Source of the DNA: Vicia villosa
Taxonomy: Eukaryota > Streptophyta > Magnoliopsida > Fabales > Fabaceae
NCBI RefSeq assembly: GCF_029867415.1
Contig: NW_026705392.1
Span: forward strand, 1-64,000
Length of the DNA stretch: 64,000 nt
Direction of reading: 5' to 3'
Positions 43,171-55,288 of the stretch are shown one piece after another. A program made the translations under genes and the position numbers. The notes below the pieces were generated by a model that saw only the letters and a list, made by a program, of their open reading frames with translations, made no database searches and had not been told where the DNA came from. Within the stretch, counting starts at the first letter, position 1; each line of letters begins with the position of its first letter.

Positions 43171-45034
43171 GTAAGTTCCTGAATTTTAATTCTTGAAAAT
43201 TTTGTTGCAAGTTTGTGTTTTGGTTCTGGAATCAATTTTATTATGTGATTTAGTTTTGTATTGATATTTTTTGTATCTGATATTGGGTGAAGAATAGTTA
43301 TACCTTTGAGAAGGTTTTGGGTATTCATAAAAGTAACAAAATAGTATGTTGCCATATAAACATGAAAATAAATACGTTATAGCAAGTTTTATTTATTTTT
43401 TCCCTTTCCCATTTTCCCTTTATAGTTCTTCACCTTCAGCAAGCAAGGATGTTAGTTGGTAGTAGAATTAGGACATGCACGTTTATTACATTGATCTATC
43501 ACTCACAATTATTTTCTTTATTATTAATTAATCGCATCATTTTTGAATGATTTCATATTGAAGGGTAAGAAGTTATTTAGAATCTAATTGATTAATGATT
43601 TGGACAATGTGTAATTTGTGTTTGTGGTTGTGAATAAGGTGGTGCCAAGAAAGTTGTTTTTTCTGTCCAAAGAAAGTTGTTCTTCAACATCATTCCTAGC
43701 AGAACTAGAGCTGCCAAGGCATGTGTTTACATTTGTAATACATTGTCTTAGCAAAAAGTTTACGGGTTTTTTAGATGGCAGTGTTATGTACCAGTTTTGT
43801 ACTTCTTTTTTGTTGTAACATTATATCTTCTTTCAACATTATTTAATCCAAATTTAAAAGTTTTTACTTTTATGTTTCTAACCATGCTTTTTATGTGGTT
43901 AAAAATCAAAACTTTGTGTTTAATGTCGTATAACCATGCGTTTTTATTTCATTTTGGTTTATAAAAATGTCTTCTTTTTGTAATAATCAACTTACAATAT
44001 GGGTTTTTCATGCTTTCTACTTGCAGGCAGTGGATGAAATGAGGAGAAATATTACTCTCACGGTTTTTCTCCCTCCCTCTCATTGTGATTTTTATTTTTG
44101 TGATGTTAATTGTTGTAAAATATGTTTAGAGAATTGTGAGCATTCCATTAGTATTGCACTTTAGTCTCTTGCTGCTGCATTTCAATTTTGTCACTCAATA
44201 TTCATAATACTAAGAGTTCCTTTTAAATTACTTTCTTAAAAGTAATAATAATGTTCTTGTGCATCATAAATATCTTCAAAAAAATTGTTAAAAAGGAAAT
44301 GTATTTGCATTTTGAATGAAAATGCTGATGAGGAAAATGGTTTAAATTTATAGACCATTTTAAGAATTTAATATTCAAGACATAATATAAATCAGGCTCA
44401 GGAAAAGATCAACAACCATCTGCATATGAAATCTTGATTTTTCATCCTTCATCATTTACTAATGAATCATGCTCTTTTTCATCCTATTTATAGTTTTTCA
44501 TTTCAAGGAGTGATAAATAGCTAGCAGGGGTATTCTATGTAATTCAGATCAAGATACTCTTATCAAGGTTTGTTCATTTTAATGTCACTTCTTCACCAAT
44601 TTCTTATATCCATGTTGATTATGATATCAAAATTATAACCAGTGTTTTATGAAACTTTGATTTGAATCTTAAGAAAATGGAATGAAAGTTAACTATCAAG
44701 CTTAACTACAACTAAATACGCCTGCTTAAGTTGACTAACTCCAGCTTATTAAATGATTGGTTTGAGCTGCTATTCTATTATATTCTATTTATAACTTTGA
44801 TTTGAATATGTATCAGCATGGGAAAATTTGGTTAGTATTTTGTCTTTTAATATAAGGCAATCTATTGTATAATAGTTGTGTATGATGATAAGTAAGACGT
44901 TTTAAAATTATAATAAGACTTTTTAAGACCTCCTATATTTTTAACTTACTTGTGACATTTCTTACTACAAACTAGCTTTCTGTTTTTGCAGGCTTACTTT
45001 CTGCTACGAGCCAGTATATTGATTTGACGACCTC
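43171..45034 (+). other. Intron-like and captured filler sequence
   Basis: AT-rich sequence with several TTGCAG acceptor-like sites (for example 44022-44027 and 44994-44999) and a GAPDH-like relic at 43638-43722. No ISU1 3' exon is found. The edge at 45034 abuts the truncated minus-strand Ogre LTR. Confidence 0.5.
43638..43722 (+). pseudogene. GAPDH-like exon relic
   Basis: Two short matches to cytosolic glyceraldehyde-3-phosphate dehydrogenase in different frames: GGAKKVV (43638-43658) and FNIIPSRTRAAKA (43684-43722, family FNIIPSSTGAAKA). In the intact enzyme they lie roughly 80 residues apart, so the middle with the active-site Cys is missing. The assignment rests on these conserved words only. 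It suggests that a second housekeeping gene contributed to the same segment as ISU1. Confidence 0.6.
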
Positions 45035-45983
45035 CTGTTTGGTTTTATGCAGCAAGTTTTGTCTTTTTGAGTGAATGTTTTGGTTAAGTGGTTTTGTAGT
45101 TTAATTGTTTCTTTTTGCAGGTTCTAGTTGAAACATGGCCTGGAGTTTTAAAAAGGACTTGTAAGATGGAATCAAGGAGGCAAACACAAAAATTGATGGG
45201 AGTTTAGGATTGGAGACAGTAGGCTAAGGGCGCATTTTGTGTAGTTTGTCTTGATGGTGTAATATTTGGAAATGTTTATATTGGAAATGGCCTTGTACTG
45301 AAATAGATTTGAAACCCAAAATATGTAATAGTTTATCTTGTAATGGGATTGGAATAAAACTTTGAAATGTGTTGAATTTGTAATGCAAGGCTATCTTTCT
45401 CAAACATGACGTTTGGACATGTATTTTCCTCCTTCCAAAATTCAAATTCTCTTTTGTTCTTTAGAACCTTGAATGAGTATCAACAAATATGATGAAAACC
45501 ATAAGTCTTAAGAAGAACTATGCTTGAAAAGTCATCCTCCCATGATTGACTTTGATAAAAAGTAACAATTCTATCAAATATCTTCTAGCTTGAAACGATT
45601 CATAAGTTCCTGCATGTTTCCAATCTTCCTCTTAAATATGTCTTGTAGTCCTAATAATCAGATAATTCAATCTTCAACGAGACTTACATGAATTAGGCCT
45701 TACATAATGATGAAAACCCTTAATCCATAGGAACAGCCATAAACTCTCTAAGTCCCAGTTCAAAGCACAGAGGAGAGCCAAATGAATCAGTTTTTATTTG
45801 ATATGTACACCTCAAAATCAATATGAAGCCTTAATAATTCAAAATCTTTTATCCCAATACCAAGTTATTGATTAATGAATGTATGATGTGTTAATGGCCT
45901 AATGGAGATGCATATGCAAATTAATGAGAAACCATAGGTCAGATAAAGAATAAAATTAGATGGGCAAATTTTGGGGTGCAACA
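45035..45983 (-). repeat. Truncated 3' LTR of the minus-strand Ogre
   Basis: Minus-strand start TGTTGCACCCC at 45983, near-identical to 55288-54340, ending abruptly at 45035. This is only the first fifth of the LTR. Confidence 0.9.
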
Positions 45984-45996
45984 GCTGCCCCTATTT
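45984..45996 (-). other. Polypurine tract of the minus-strand Ogre
   Basis: Minus strand AAATAGGGGCAGC directly before TGTTGCACCCC. Confidence 0.87.
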
Positions 45997-46134
45997 AATC
46001 ATCTTGAACCTGAAAGAGAGATTGGCGCTAGCCTTTCGAGCGTTCAAGGTAGAAGAAGATTAAATATCAAGAGAACCTGAAAATTTGCCTGATGAGAGAT
46101 AGAACCCACTGGGGAAGAAATGGTGTCAACTCCC

Positions 46135-47665
46135 CTGAGGAAAAGTGTATCAATTCTGGATTGAATAAATTAACTCTGGGTTAGAAATGAAATAGAACTC
46201 AACTCTGGGTTGAAGAAGAAAAGTGGGTCAACTCTGGGTTGAAGAATAAAGGGAAGTCAACTCGGGGTTGAATAAGAGGTAAATATCGACTCTGGGTTGA
46301 GAACGGAAAGGGAAATTAGTATTAGTGGGACAAGATATAGGCATCAACTCTGGGTTGAGAAAGAAAGTAAGAACATCAGCTCTGGGTTGAAAAAGGGAAA
46401 TATGAACAATTAGAAATAACCGTCAACTCTGGGTTGAGTGGGAAATGATAAAAGATAACCGTCAACTCTGGGTTGAGTGGGAAGGACAAAAGATAACCGT
46501 CAACTCTGGGTTGAGTGAGAAAAGAGAAAAGATAACCGTCAACTCTGGGTTGAGTGGGAAAGACAAGAGAAGTCAATTCTGAATTGAACAAAGGATGACC
46601 GTCAACTCTGGGTTGAGTGGGAAAAGGAAAAAGATAACCGTCAACTCTGGGTTGAGTGGGAAAAGACAAAAGATAACCGTCAACTCTGGGTTGAGTGGGA
46701 AAGACAAAAGATTTCCGTCAACTCTGGGTTGAGCGGGAAAAGAGAAGTCAATAAGAAATAACCGTCAACTCTGGGTTGAGTGGGAAAGAGAAAAGATGAC
46801 CGTCAACTCTGGGTTGAGTGAGAAATACAAAAGATAATCGTCAACTCTGGGTTGAGAGAAAACAAAAAGATAACCGTCAACTCTGGGTTGAGTGGGAAAA
46901 GGATCAACTCTGGGTTGAATAAAAGATAACCGTCAACTCTGGGTTGAGTGGGAAAAGGCAAAGAAGTCAATTCTTGATTGAACAAAGGATGACCGTCAAC
47001 TCTTGGTTGAGTGGGAAAGAGAAAAGATAACCGTCAACTCTGGGTTGAGTGGGAAAGGAAGACAAGGATCAACTCTGGGTTGAGTGGGAAAGAAAGACAA
47101 GGATCAACTCTGGGTTGAATAAAAGATAACCGTCAACTCTGGGTTGAGGAGGAAAAGAAAGATCAACTCTGGGTTGAACAAAAGAAAAGATAACCGTCAA
47201 CTCTGGGTTGAGTGGGAAAAACAAAAGGTGACTGTCAACTCTGGGTTGAGTGGGAAAAGAAGAAATCAATTCTGGATTGAATAAAAGATAACCGTCAACT
47301 CTGGGTTGAGTGGGAAAAGACAAAAGGTAACCGTCAACTCTGGGTTGAGCGGGAAAAGAGAAGTCAATAAGAAATAACCGTCAACTCTGGGTTGAGTGGG
47401 AAAGAGAAAAGATGACCGTCAACTCTGGGTTGAGTGAGAAATACAAAAGATAATCGTCAACTCTGGGTTGAGAGAAAACAAAAAGATAACCGTCAACTCT
47501 GGGTTGAGTGGGAAAAGGATCAACTCTGGGTTGAATAAAAGATAACCGTCAACTCTGGGTTAAGTGGGAAAAGATAATTAACTCGGGGTTAAAAGATGAA
47601 AGGAGAGTCAACTCTGGGTTGAACACAAAAACATCAACTCTGGGTTGAAGAATGATGAACATGAT
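46135..47665 (-). repeat. AACTCTGGGTTGA minisatellite in Ogre 3' UTR
   Basis: Dozens of units built on CAACTCTGGGTTGA, most with GTGGGAAA and a following GATAACCGT, with unit lengths mostly 22-35 bases. A higher-order duplication is visible: about 46715-46945 recurs at about 47331-47561 (offset 616). The many minus-strand reading frames with PRVDG/NPEL motifs are by-products of the repeat. Confidence 0.95.
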
Positions 47666-48870
47666 TGACTTTGGGAGATGACACCACAATGGTAACTCTG
47701 AGTGATCCAGTGGACTATCAATTGAACGCTTTATAGGGATCTCATCTGGTGAGTAACTTGGCTTATGCTTCACATGCAAATGTTTGATTTATCTCATGCA
47801 CTTTTGGAGATGCAATGCAATGAATTCTATATGTAGTGTACTGATCGATTGTTCAGGGTTTCTGCTTTGCGTGGAATAGATCAGGTGGAGTTCTCAACTC
47901 AGCTTGATTCAAGATAGGGTGGATGCACCTGTTTTGTTGATGATCGGATCATGCGGATGAAATGATAATGAAAATGCAATGATTATGCATGATGTATGTA
48001 TGATTATGAATGGAATGATTGTTTCCAAGATACAAGGAGTGAGTGGAGGATGCCTTTATGGGAATTTCGTTGCTTGCGAAATTGTTGGTGAAGGTGAGGT
48101 GTTTGGATTGACCCCTCGACACTTGTCTCGATATCTGACACTTGGTTGAAGATGAAGAGATGAATTGTTACTATCTTGCCCCAGCTTGTAAGATCCCTTG
48201 AGATAGAACTTTGATAATGCTTGAATCATGGAGATGTGCAATGGTCTGCCCCAGTGTTGATCATGGAATGATTGCCCCAGATTGAAAGGAATTGTTCCAC
48301 CAGATGGATGCTTCAAGTATTTGCCTTTGGATGACCAACCTTTGCCTTTGTAGGATTACTCGATGGAATTTCAATGTTGAACTTTCCTTGGTATCAAGTA
48401 CTTATTTTCAAGTTTAGAGACAATTCTGTTTTGAAAAGGATAATGAGAATGCAATGCACATGTTAATCTCAAAGGAAAGAATTTTATTTGTCAAAAGGTT
48501 GTACTGATACTAACACAAATGACACAGCAACATTAGGAGTCAGTTTGACATGATTTTACAGTTTGTATGCTTTCGGAACGAACCCTACTTCAATTAGGAC
48601 TTTTGAGGGTTGTAACGTGGTCGGGTTCACGGTTTAAGAAACAAAGGATAAAGGCTCAAGTTCTACTTAACCCAACCCTCTTCGTGATGTTCTCCAGTCC
48701 TACGTTCAGTTAGCTTGACACGAATGTTCACCTTTCAGGAAGGATTGTAATGGATGAGGATCTTTTGCAACTTTGATGGAGATGGCAGCCACCCTTTGGT
48801 GCTTTCGTTGATGATCATGACAACTTGTCCCTTGGAGGATTTTTGTTCTTTTGCTTTCCCTAATTTTTGC

Positions 48871-48977
48871 CTGGACAAAAGTTTCTCTTGATTTTGGGTT
48901 TTCGTTGTCCAGCGGGATATGCCCTAATTTTTGCCTAAGTCATTTGCTTCAAAGCTTTATTATTTTTTTTGACTTAG
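48871..48977 (-). other. Post-coding hairpin pair (two modules), minus strand
   Basis: Pairs TGACTTAG/CTAAGTCA (48977-48970/48942-48935) and TTGTCCAG/CTGGACAA (48912-48905/48878-48871), both perfect 8-bp stems. On the minus strand each is followed by GCAAAAATTAGGG. Same module design as at 1704 and 23087. Confidence 0.8.
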
Positions 48978-49974
48978 CGGGCTATTGCTTCTTTCTTTTT
49001 TTCCTTTTGATCATGATTCATAACTTTCTTTTTTTATTCTTTTTGTCTCGTTCGGGAACAAGTTGTATGACTTTGATGATTGACTTGATGAAAAGGTTGT
49101 GACTGCCTTCTTCTCAGTGAATGAGAGACATCCATTGTGGATTATGCTCTTCTTCTTTGTTGTGAGAAATAGAATATGATTGATCCTCTGATGGAATACC
49201 TGAAAGTTGAGCGCTCGGTCGCACTAACTGAATACTACCCTGCCCCTGGTAAAGATTGAGGGTTTTGCATTTTTTGAAAAGAAACTACTACTCCATAGGC
49301 TCAAAGGGGTTTACGAAGGTTTCACTCCCTTATAACTCCGGTGTTTAGGAATTGAAACAATGCCTGTACATCCTCAGCAGGATCTTGTTCCAAAAGCATA
49401 CAGTTAGTAGTTCATGTGTTTTTGATTTTTCATCATTCTCCTTTTTTAGTTGCTTAAGACAAATGAGTGAAGTATCAGTGAACATAATGACAAAGATGAA
49501 ATGATTTGAGTAAAACATGTATATTACATTATTTTTATATATTCAAACAGAATGAATTTCTTACAATGAAAAGTACTTGATAACAACAAAAGTAATACAT
49601 TTGAAAGTGCTTGAGAAATATATACAATGGCAAGCTTGGCCTTATTTTGATGCAAATGAAATGTTCCCTGACGAACACAAAGTCTTTAGGCTTCAACGGT
49701 GGAAGGTGCCCCTTTAGGAGGCATGGGGTTTTCTGATAGTAGATTGATCTTGTTTGTAATTCTCCATGATTCTTTTTCTATGAGCTCTCGTCAGATATCG
49801 GTGTGGAGGAATTGTCTTGTCTGATTTGATGGAGAGGAAGAATGTAAGAGTATTGGTAACCATGGATGCATATGCATGAATGCAAAATGTTAATGATGAT
49901 GCAAATGTATCATAAATCAGGATCAAGGATCATGGCCTCTTGGATAGCAGCTTCTCATGGTCAATAAGATATGG

Positions 49975-50225
49975 TCGAACCCTCCAGATTCAGAGGTTCA
50001 ACGTTGCTTTCTGGATAAATAGGCGGTGCATAAGTCAAAGATGGTCGAACCCTCCAGATTCAGAGGTTCGACGTTGATTCTGATAGATGACTGATGTAGA
50101 ACTTCTGTATAAGTCAAAGGTGGTTGAACCCTCCAGATTCAGAGGTTCGACGTTGATTCTGATATATAACTGATGTATAGCTTCTGTATAAGTCAAATGT
50201 CTCGGGATCAAAGGTTCGACGCCTT
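49975..50225 (-). repeat. Tandem repeat of about 75 bp in the leader
   Basis: Three good units and a fourth partial unit around GAACCCTCCAGATTCAGAGG, each followed by TTCGACGTTG and a variable tail ending AAGTCAAA. Confidence 0.85.
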
Positions 50226-50781
50226 TTTAAATACCAAGAGAACCAATAGTCACCAACAGAACATGAATAGTCACCAACGGTACCTGTTATGTATATCCCA
50301 CCCCACTCACAGGTGAATCTAGGTCCAGGTAGGTCAATGGCTTCCAGCGTTATCAGTTCTCCTGAAACACCATCATTGTCGCAAATACATGCCAACAACG
50401 GTATCTCATTTGAACCTCGGCTGGTCGTGGGTCTCATGATCGCAATCAACAGAACCTGACATTCTGTTGGCGTCATGACTATCCACTCTATCCTAGGTGT
50501 CCTATGTGTCAACTCTGGCCTGGGTATTGGGCCTTTTACCTCATAGAAACATCCCACCCAACCTGCAAACAGAGAAAATATGTGACCCCGATGGGGGCCT
50601 AAATCCAGTCCAGAATGCGGGAAGGTAAATATGATATGCAAGCAGGAAATAATCATGACATGCAAATATAAAGTAAATAAATGCAACGCATAGACAAAAT
50701 ATAGCACACCCAATGAATAAGCAAACAAACGGATAGGCTAGGATCGACTCGCTAAGGATGGACCAGCACAGGTCTATCACA

Positions 50782-50799
50782 TCCCCAGCAGAGTCGCCA
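50782..50799 (-). other. Primer-binding site of the minus-strand Ogre
   Basis: Minus strand TGGCGACTCTGCTGGGGA, two bases after the LTR end GCGTGCGACA. Confidence 0.9.
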
Positions 50800-50801
50800 G
50801 C

Positions 50802-53800
50802 TGTCGCACGCTCGCGAAATGATGAACAGAGTCGCCACCAATATATTTATCCCAAAGAGGGAAAGGAATATCAGAAAACCTAAGATGAATAAGAACGAGG
50901 TCTTTCGACCAGAGATAGGGTACGGGAGTCGGTTACGCAAGGGGAAGGTGCTAGCACCCCTCACGCCCATCGTACTCGATGGTATCCACCTATGTTTGTT
51001 GCTATCTAAAGGGTGTATAAATCTAAAGCTTAATTGCTAAGGGAATGCATGCAAATGAAAGAAAAGAAACACGGGGGAAATAAGGTTTATAAATAATTGT
51101 GCTCGCTTAGGCCCCGCGACCCAATGCCTACGTATCCTTTTCAGGAATCAGAGCGCCGTAGTTCGGCTCTTTAGTTTTTGTTTGTTTTTGTGTTTTTTAG
51201 TGGACGAAGTTACATTCGCACTCCGCTGCTCGACCTCTGGAGTCTTAAGCTGGGAATGGAGCGGAAATAACGTGTCCGATTAGGAGAAAGAATGCCCTGA
51301 AGGCAAGAGAAAGAATGCCTCGGAGGCAAGAGAGAGAAGAGAATATTGGTTTGTGTTTTTTATGTAACTTCGTGATGAACAAAACCCAATACAAGGCTTC
51401 GCACCACTTCATTACTTTGTTTAGGTCTGAGCCTTTATTAAGTGTTTTAAATGTTTTTGGTTGAGTGTTTTTTAAGGGATTTTAATCTGCGAGTTGAATC
51501 ACATAGAATGTATGATGTCAGAGAAACAGATTAGGGAATGAATCCCACTCATTTCTCTGCATAACCGAGAAACAGATTAGGGAATGAATCCCACTCATTT
51601 CTCTATTGATTAAGAAACAGATTAGGGAATGAATCCCACTCATTTCTCTAAGTAGTGATCGAGAAACAGATTAGGGAATTAATCCCACTCATTTCTCTTT
51701 CACTAAGTGTTCGAGAAACAGATTAGGGAATAAATCCCACTCGTTTCTCTCCCACTTTTAATGTGATTCGCCTCTTCCTTTGTTAAGTACTTTAAAGTCG
51801 AAAGAGAAAAAAGGAAACAAAACTAGCCTAAGATGAAAACTAGCCTAATATGATGAAGGGAACTTCTAAGTCTTAATGTTGTCATGGTTTCTACCTAATG
51901 GTTAGGAGCAAAAAGCGGCATGAAAATATAAGCATAAGCGGAGATCGAAATTACAAGTAAATAACGATACCAAAATTAATGTAAAGTGGCTAACATAAAC
52001 ACTTGAAAACATGGTACAAGACATGAAGGCGAACGATGCAAAAAACAGTGCGAAATCGAATTAAAAGGGCTATTTATTTTTTATGGTTTTTTTATGACAA
52101 AAGTACATGATTTTAATCAAGCAAAAAGAAATGAAATAAAAGCCTAAACTATTATTTTTTATATACATTTTTTATGTCAAAAAAGTTGTATTAGAATCTA
52201 AGGATTAATAGGGAAAAGCCAGCATTTTATTACCTAAAAGAAACAATGAAAGAATCTAAGTAAAAATACTAAATTGCTAGTTAATTATGTGAATCAGGAG
52301 GGTGTAAAATGAATACAGGGGCGTGAATAGTAAGTTGGGTGCAAGGCCCATGAAGAGAAGCCCAATAGTTTTTGTTACAGATTTTTGTTTTAAAGAGAAG
52401 GGGTGCAATAGGCCAGTGGGGTGAAGATAAGCATATCGTATGGCCCATAGTGATTATAGTGTTGATCCAAGTTACATTTATTCAGCTTTTAATTATTGGT
52501 TTTATTAAAAAGAAATGAATTTAATAAAATAAAAAATAGGAAAAAGGGAAATTAGGGTTAGTGTATGACCTTTCGCCTTCCACAGATTCAACTCCCTCAC
52601 TCTCGTTCTCTTTCTCTCGTTCCCTCCGACGGCGGCGCGGCGGTGATGTCCTTTTTCGATCGAAATCCCGGCCATAGTTCTCTATCTTTCGTTCCTCCGC
52701 TCAAATTGCTCTCCGTCTAGACTCTCAATCGCACTGCCTCTCGAGTCTCCCTCTCTCAATCGCTCGTCTCCACTCATCTCTTACGCGTATTCATTCTTCG
52801 AGTGTTACAACGCTTGTGCCGATCGATGAACAACGATTGAAGATGAACCCGTATGGCTTTGCGGAGTCTTGAAGTGAGATGGAGTTTCAACTACACTGAT
52901 GGCCGATAGAGGATGTCGATGATTGAGGCGAATCTGAATCAGTGATGATGATTGATGAGCTTGCACTGGGAATTACTGAGTTGCGTTTTGGCGATGGGCG
53001 AAGAACGACGCGAGGGCAAAGAACGACGCGAGGGCTCGGTGAAGTTCTTCAGGTGACCTCTGAAACTCCCTCTTTCTTTCTTGTTCAGCTCTTCTTCTCT
53101 TACTTTGAGCTTCTTCTATTGAATTGTCTTGCTGTTGTGCGCGAGGTTGAGGGATGAAGGTGGTTGTTATGATGAAGATTGAAGCACGGTTGAAGGTTCT
53201 GTAGGTGAAGATTGAGTCTGTATCTGAAGATTGAGGAAGAAAGTGAGGTATGAAGCGTGGAGAGTGAATGGTTATGGGGAGTGTGATGAATGTTGAATCC
53301 GTGATGATTATTGATGGTGTGATGATGTTGTTGCAGAGAGATTTTGAGAATTGGTTGAAAGAGGTTTGAAGAGGATGATTGAAGTGTAGATGCAGAGAAA
53401 GTGAGGGAGATTCGAAGATGATGAAGATATGGTGAAGATAATGGTGTGGAGTCGTGGAGAGATTGAAAATGGTGAAGTGAAGGAAAATGGAAGTGAAGAA
53501 TGTTGGTGAGTGGCTCCGAAGATGGAGAATGAATCAAGAATCGTGGAGTTGAGAAGTGAAGAATGTGATTGAAGAAGGGTTGTGGAGCTAATGATGAAAT
53601 GATGAGAGAAGAATGGTTGAATGGGAAGAGTGAAGAGATTGAAGAAAATGGTTGAGTCAAGGTGGAAGTGGTGTCGAGAGAGCCCAAAAATGGTGGAGAT
53701 GCTGATGATATATAGAGGTTGAGGAAAGGTTCTGTGATTCCAGGTTAATTATACCTTCTGATTTTCAATTATCTCTTTCTGTTTCAATTGCCACTCTCCT

Positions 53801-55288
53801 CCTCTTGTTGTAATTCTGTTAGAGATTCTGTTGGAGGTTATAGAGAAGTAACTGATTCGGTTAGTCAGTTAGGTTTCTGTTAGTTGATAGTTAGGGAAGT
53901 CCTAGGTTGTTACAAATCTGTTAGGGGATGGTTGGTTAGTTACTAATTTGTTAGGAATTAGTTATGGCTTAAATGACAGTTAGGAACGTTAGTAAATCAT
54001 AACTGGTGGTAATGTGAATTTGGAAGTTAGTTATGAAATGGAACTGTTATTATTTTTCTCTGCTTTTGAACCTTGAATATTGGATTTTGCTGCAAGCTGT
54101 TAGATATATACACCTTTGATATCAGGAATACTTAAACATGTGAAATGAATTTTCCTGAATGTGAGATATTGTCTAAAACATGAGATTCTGTACTGAACTT
54201 GTGAGGTTATGCACTGGTTATTGATCGTGAACTGGCAGCATGTATGTCTTGAGAGTTGACCATGTAATTGATTTCTTCTCAATTTCGGTGGATCTTAGTA
54301 TTTTGATAGATAATAATTTGATGAATGATTGAACTGTGACTGTTTGGTTTTATGCAGCAAGTTTTGTCTTTTTGAGTGAATGTTTTGGTTAAGTGGTTTT
54401 GTAGTTTAATTGTTTCTTTTTGCAGGTTCTAGTTGAAACATGGCCTGGAGTTTTAAAAAGGACTTGTAAGATGGAATCAAGGAGGCAAACACAAAAATTG
54501 ATGGGAGTTTAGGATTGGAGACAGTAGGCTAAGGGCGCATTTTGTGTAGTTTGTCTTGATGGTGTAATATTTGGAAATGTTTATATTGGAAATGGCCTTG
54601 TACTGAAATAGATTTGAAACCCAAAATATGTAATAGTTTATCTTGTAATGGGATTGGAATAAAACTTTGAAATGTGTTGAATTTGTAATGCAAGGCTATC
54701 TTTCTCAAACATGACGTTTGGACATGTATTTTCCTCCTTCCAAAATTCAAATTCTCTTTTGTTCTTTAGAACCTTGAATGAGTATCAACAAATATGATGA
54801 AAACCATAAGTCTTAAGAAGAACTATGCTTGAAAAGTCATCCTCCCATGATTGACTTTGATAAAAAGTAACAATTCTATCAAATATCTTCTAGCTTGAAA
54901 CGATTCATAAGTTCCTGCATGTTTCCAATCTTCCTCTTAAATATGTCTTGTAGTCCTAATAATCAGATAATTCAATCTTCAACGAGACTTACATGAATTA
55001 GGCCTTACATAATGATGAAAACCCTTAATCCATAGGAACAGCCATAAACTCTCTAAGTCCCAGTTCAAAGCACAGAGGAGAGCCAAATGAATCAGTTTTT
55101 ATTTGATATGTACACCTCAAAATCAATATGAAGCCTTAATAATTCAAAATCTTTTATCCCAATACCAAGTTATTGATTAATGAATGTATGATGTGTTAAT
55201 GGCCTAATGGAGATGCATATGCAAATTAATGAGAAACCATAGGTCAGATAAAGAATAAAATTAGATGGGCAAATTTTGGGGTGCAACA
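50802..55288 (-). repeat. 5' LTR of the minus-strand Ogre
   Basis: Minus strand from TGTTGCACCCC (55288) to GTGCGACA (50802), 4,487 bp. TATATA at 53714-53709 (minus) is about 1.57 kb into the LTR. It has hairpin-like repeats at 51522-51755 and the conserved U5 motifs at 50941-50960 and 50827-50837. The 195-codon minus frame at 53687-53100 lies in the transcribed LTR part and looks non-coding (His/Ser/Leu-rich, low complexity). Confidence 0.88.
51522..51755 (-). repeat. Five hairpin-forming repeats in the Ogre LTR
   Basis: Five copies of a 38-base core beginning GAGAAACAGATTAGGGAA and ending CACTCATTTCTCT, separated by variable spacers of about 10-20 bases. GAGAAA pairs with TTTCTC, and inside it GGGA pairs with TCCC. 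Confidence 0.85.

Larger units (their letters stand above)
47666..50781 (-). other. Minus-strand Ogre: 3' UTR remainder and leader, no coding region
   Basis: Minus strand, from high to low coordinates: the leader (50781 to about 49970) is similar to the leader at 62713-62200. A block homologous to 22690-23480 follows (about 49430-48590), then a hairpin pair and 3' UTR. The 204-codon minus frame at 50728-50114 lies in the leader and has no recognisable domain. Confidence 0.7.
45035..55288 (-). mobile_element. Minus-strand Ogre-type element, coding region deleted
   Basis: Read on the minus strand: complete 5' LTR 55288-50802 (4.49 kb), PBS 50799-50782, leader, 3' UTR with hairpin modules and a long minisatellite, PPT 45996-45984, and a 3' LTR cut after 949 bp (45983-45035). 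ORF1, gag and pol are all absent. The two LTR copies share the same sequence at offset 9,305. Its outer end at 55288 abuts the host Ogre-like LTR; the other end abuts the ISU1 segment, and no target duplication can be seen. Confidence 0.88.

Noticed and set aside
25134..45034. A complete Helitron carrying ISU1
   Set aside because: The left edge could be read as A|TC, but no CTRR end with a hairpin was found at the right edge, and part of the host LTR is deleted, which simple Helitron insertion does not explain.
46135..47665. Regularly spaced repeats resembling a CRISPR array
   Set aside because: Unit and spacer lengths vary, spacers are versions of each other, the setting is a plant retrotransposon 3' UTR, and no cas genes are present.
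50114..50728. 204-codon minus-strand frame
   Set aside because: It lies in the Ogre leader next to the PBS, its homologous region near 62400-62700 does not keep the same frame, and no domain is recognisable.
53100..53687. 195-codon minus-strand frame rich in His, Ser and Leu
   Set aside because: It is in the transcribed part of an Ogre LTR, of low complexity, with no known family.
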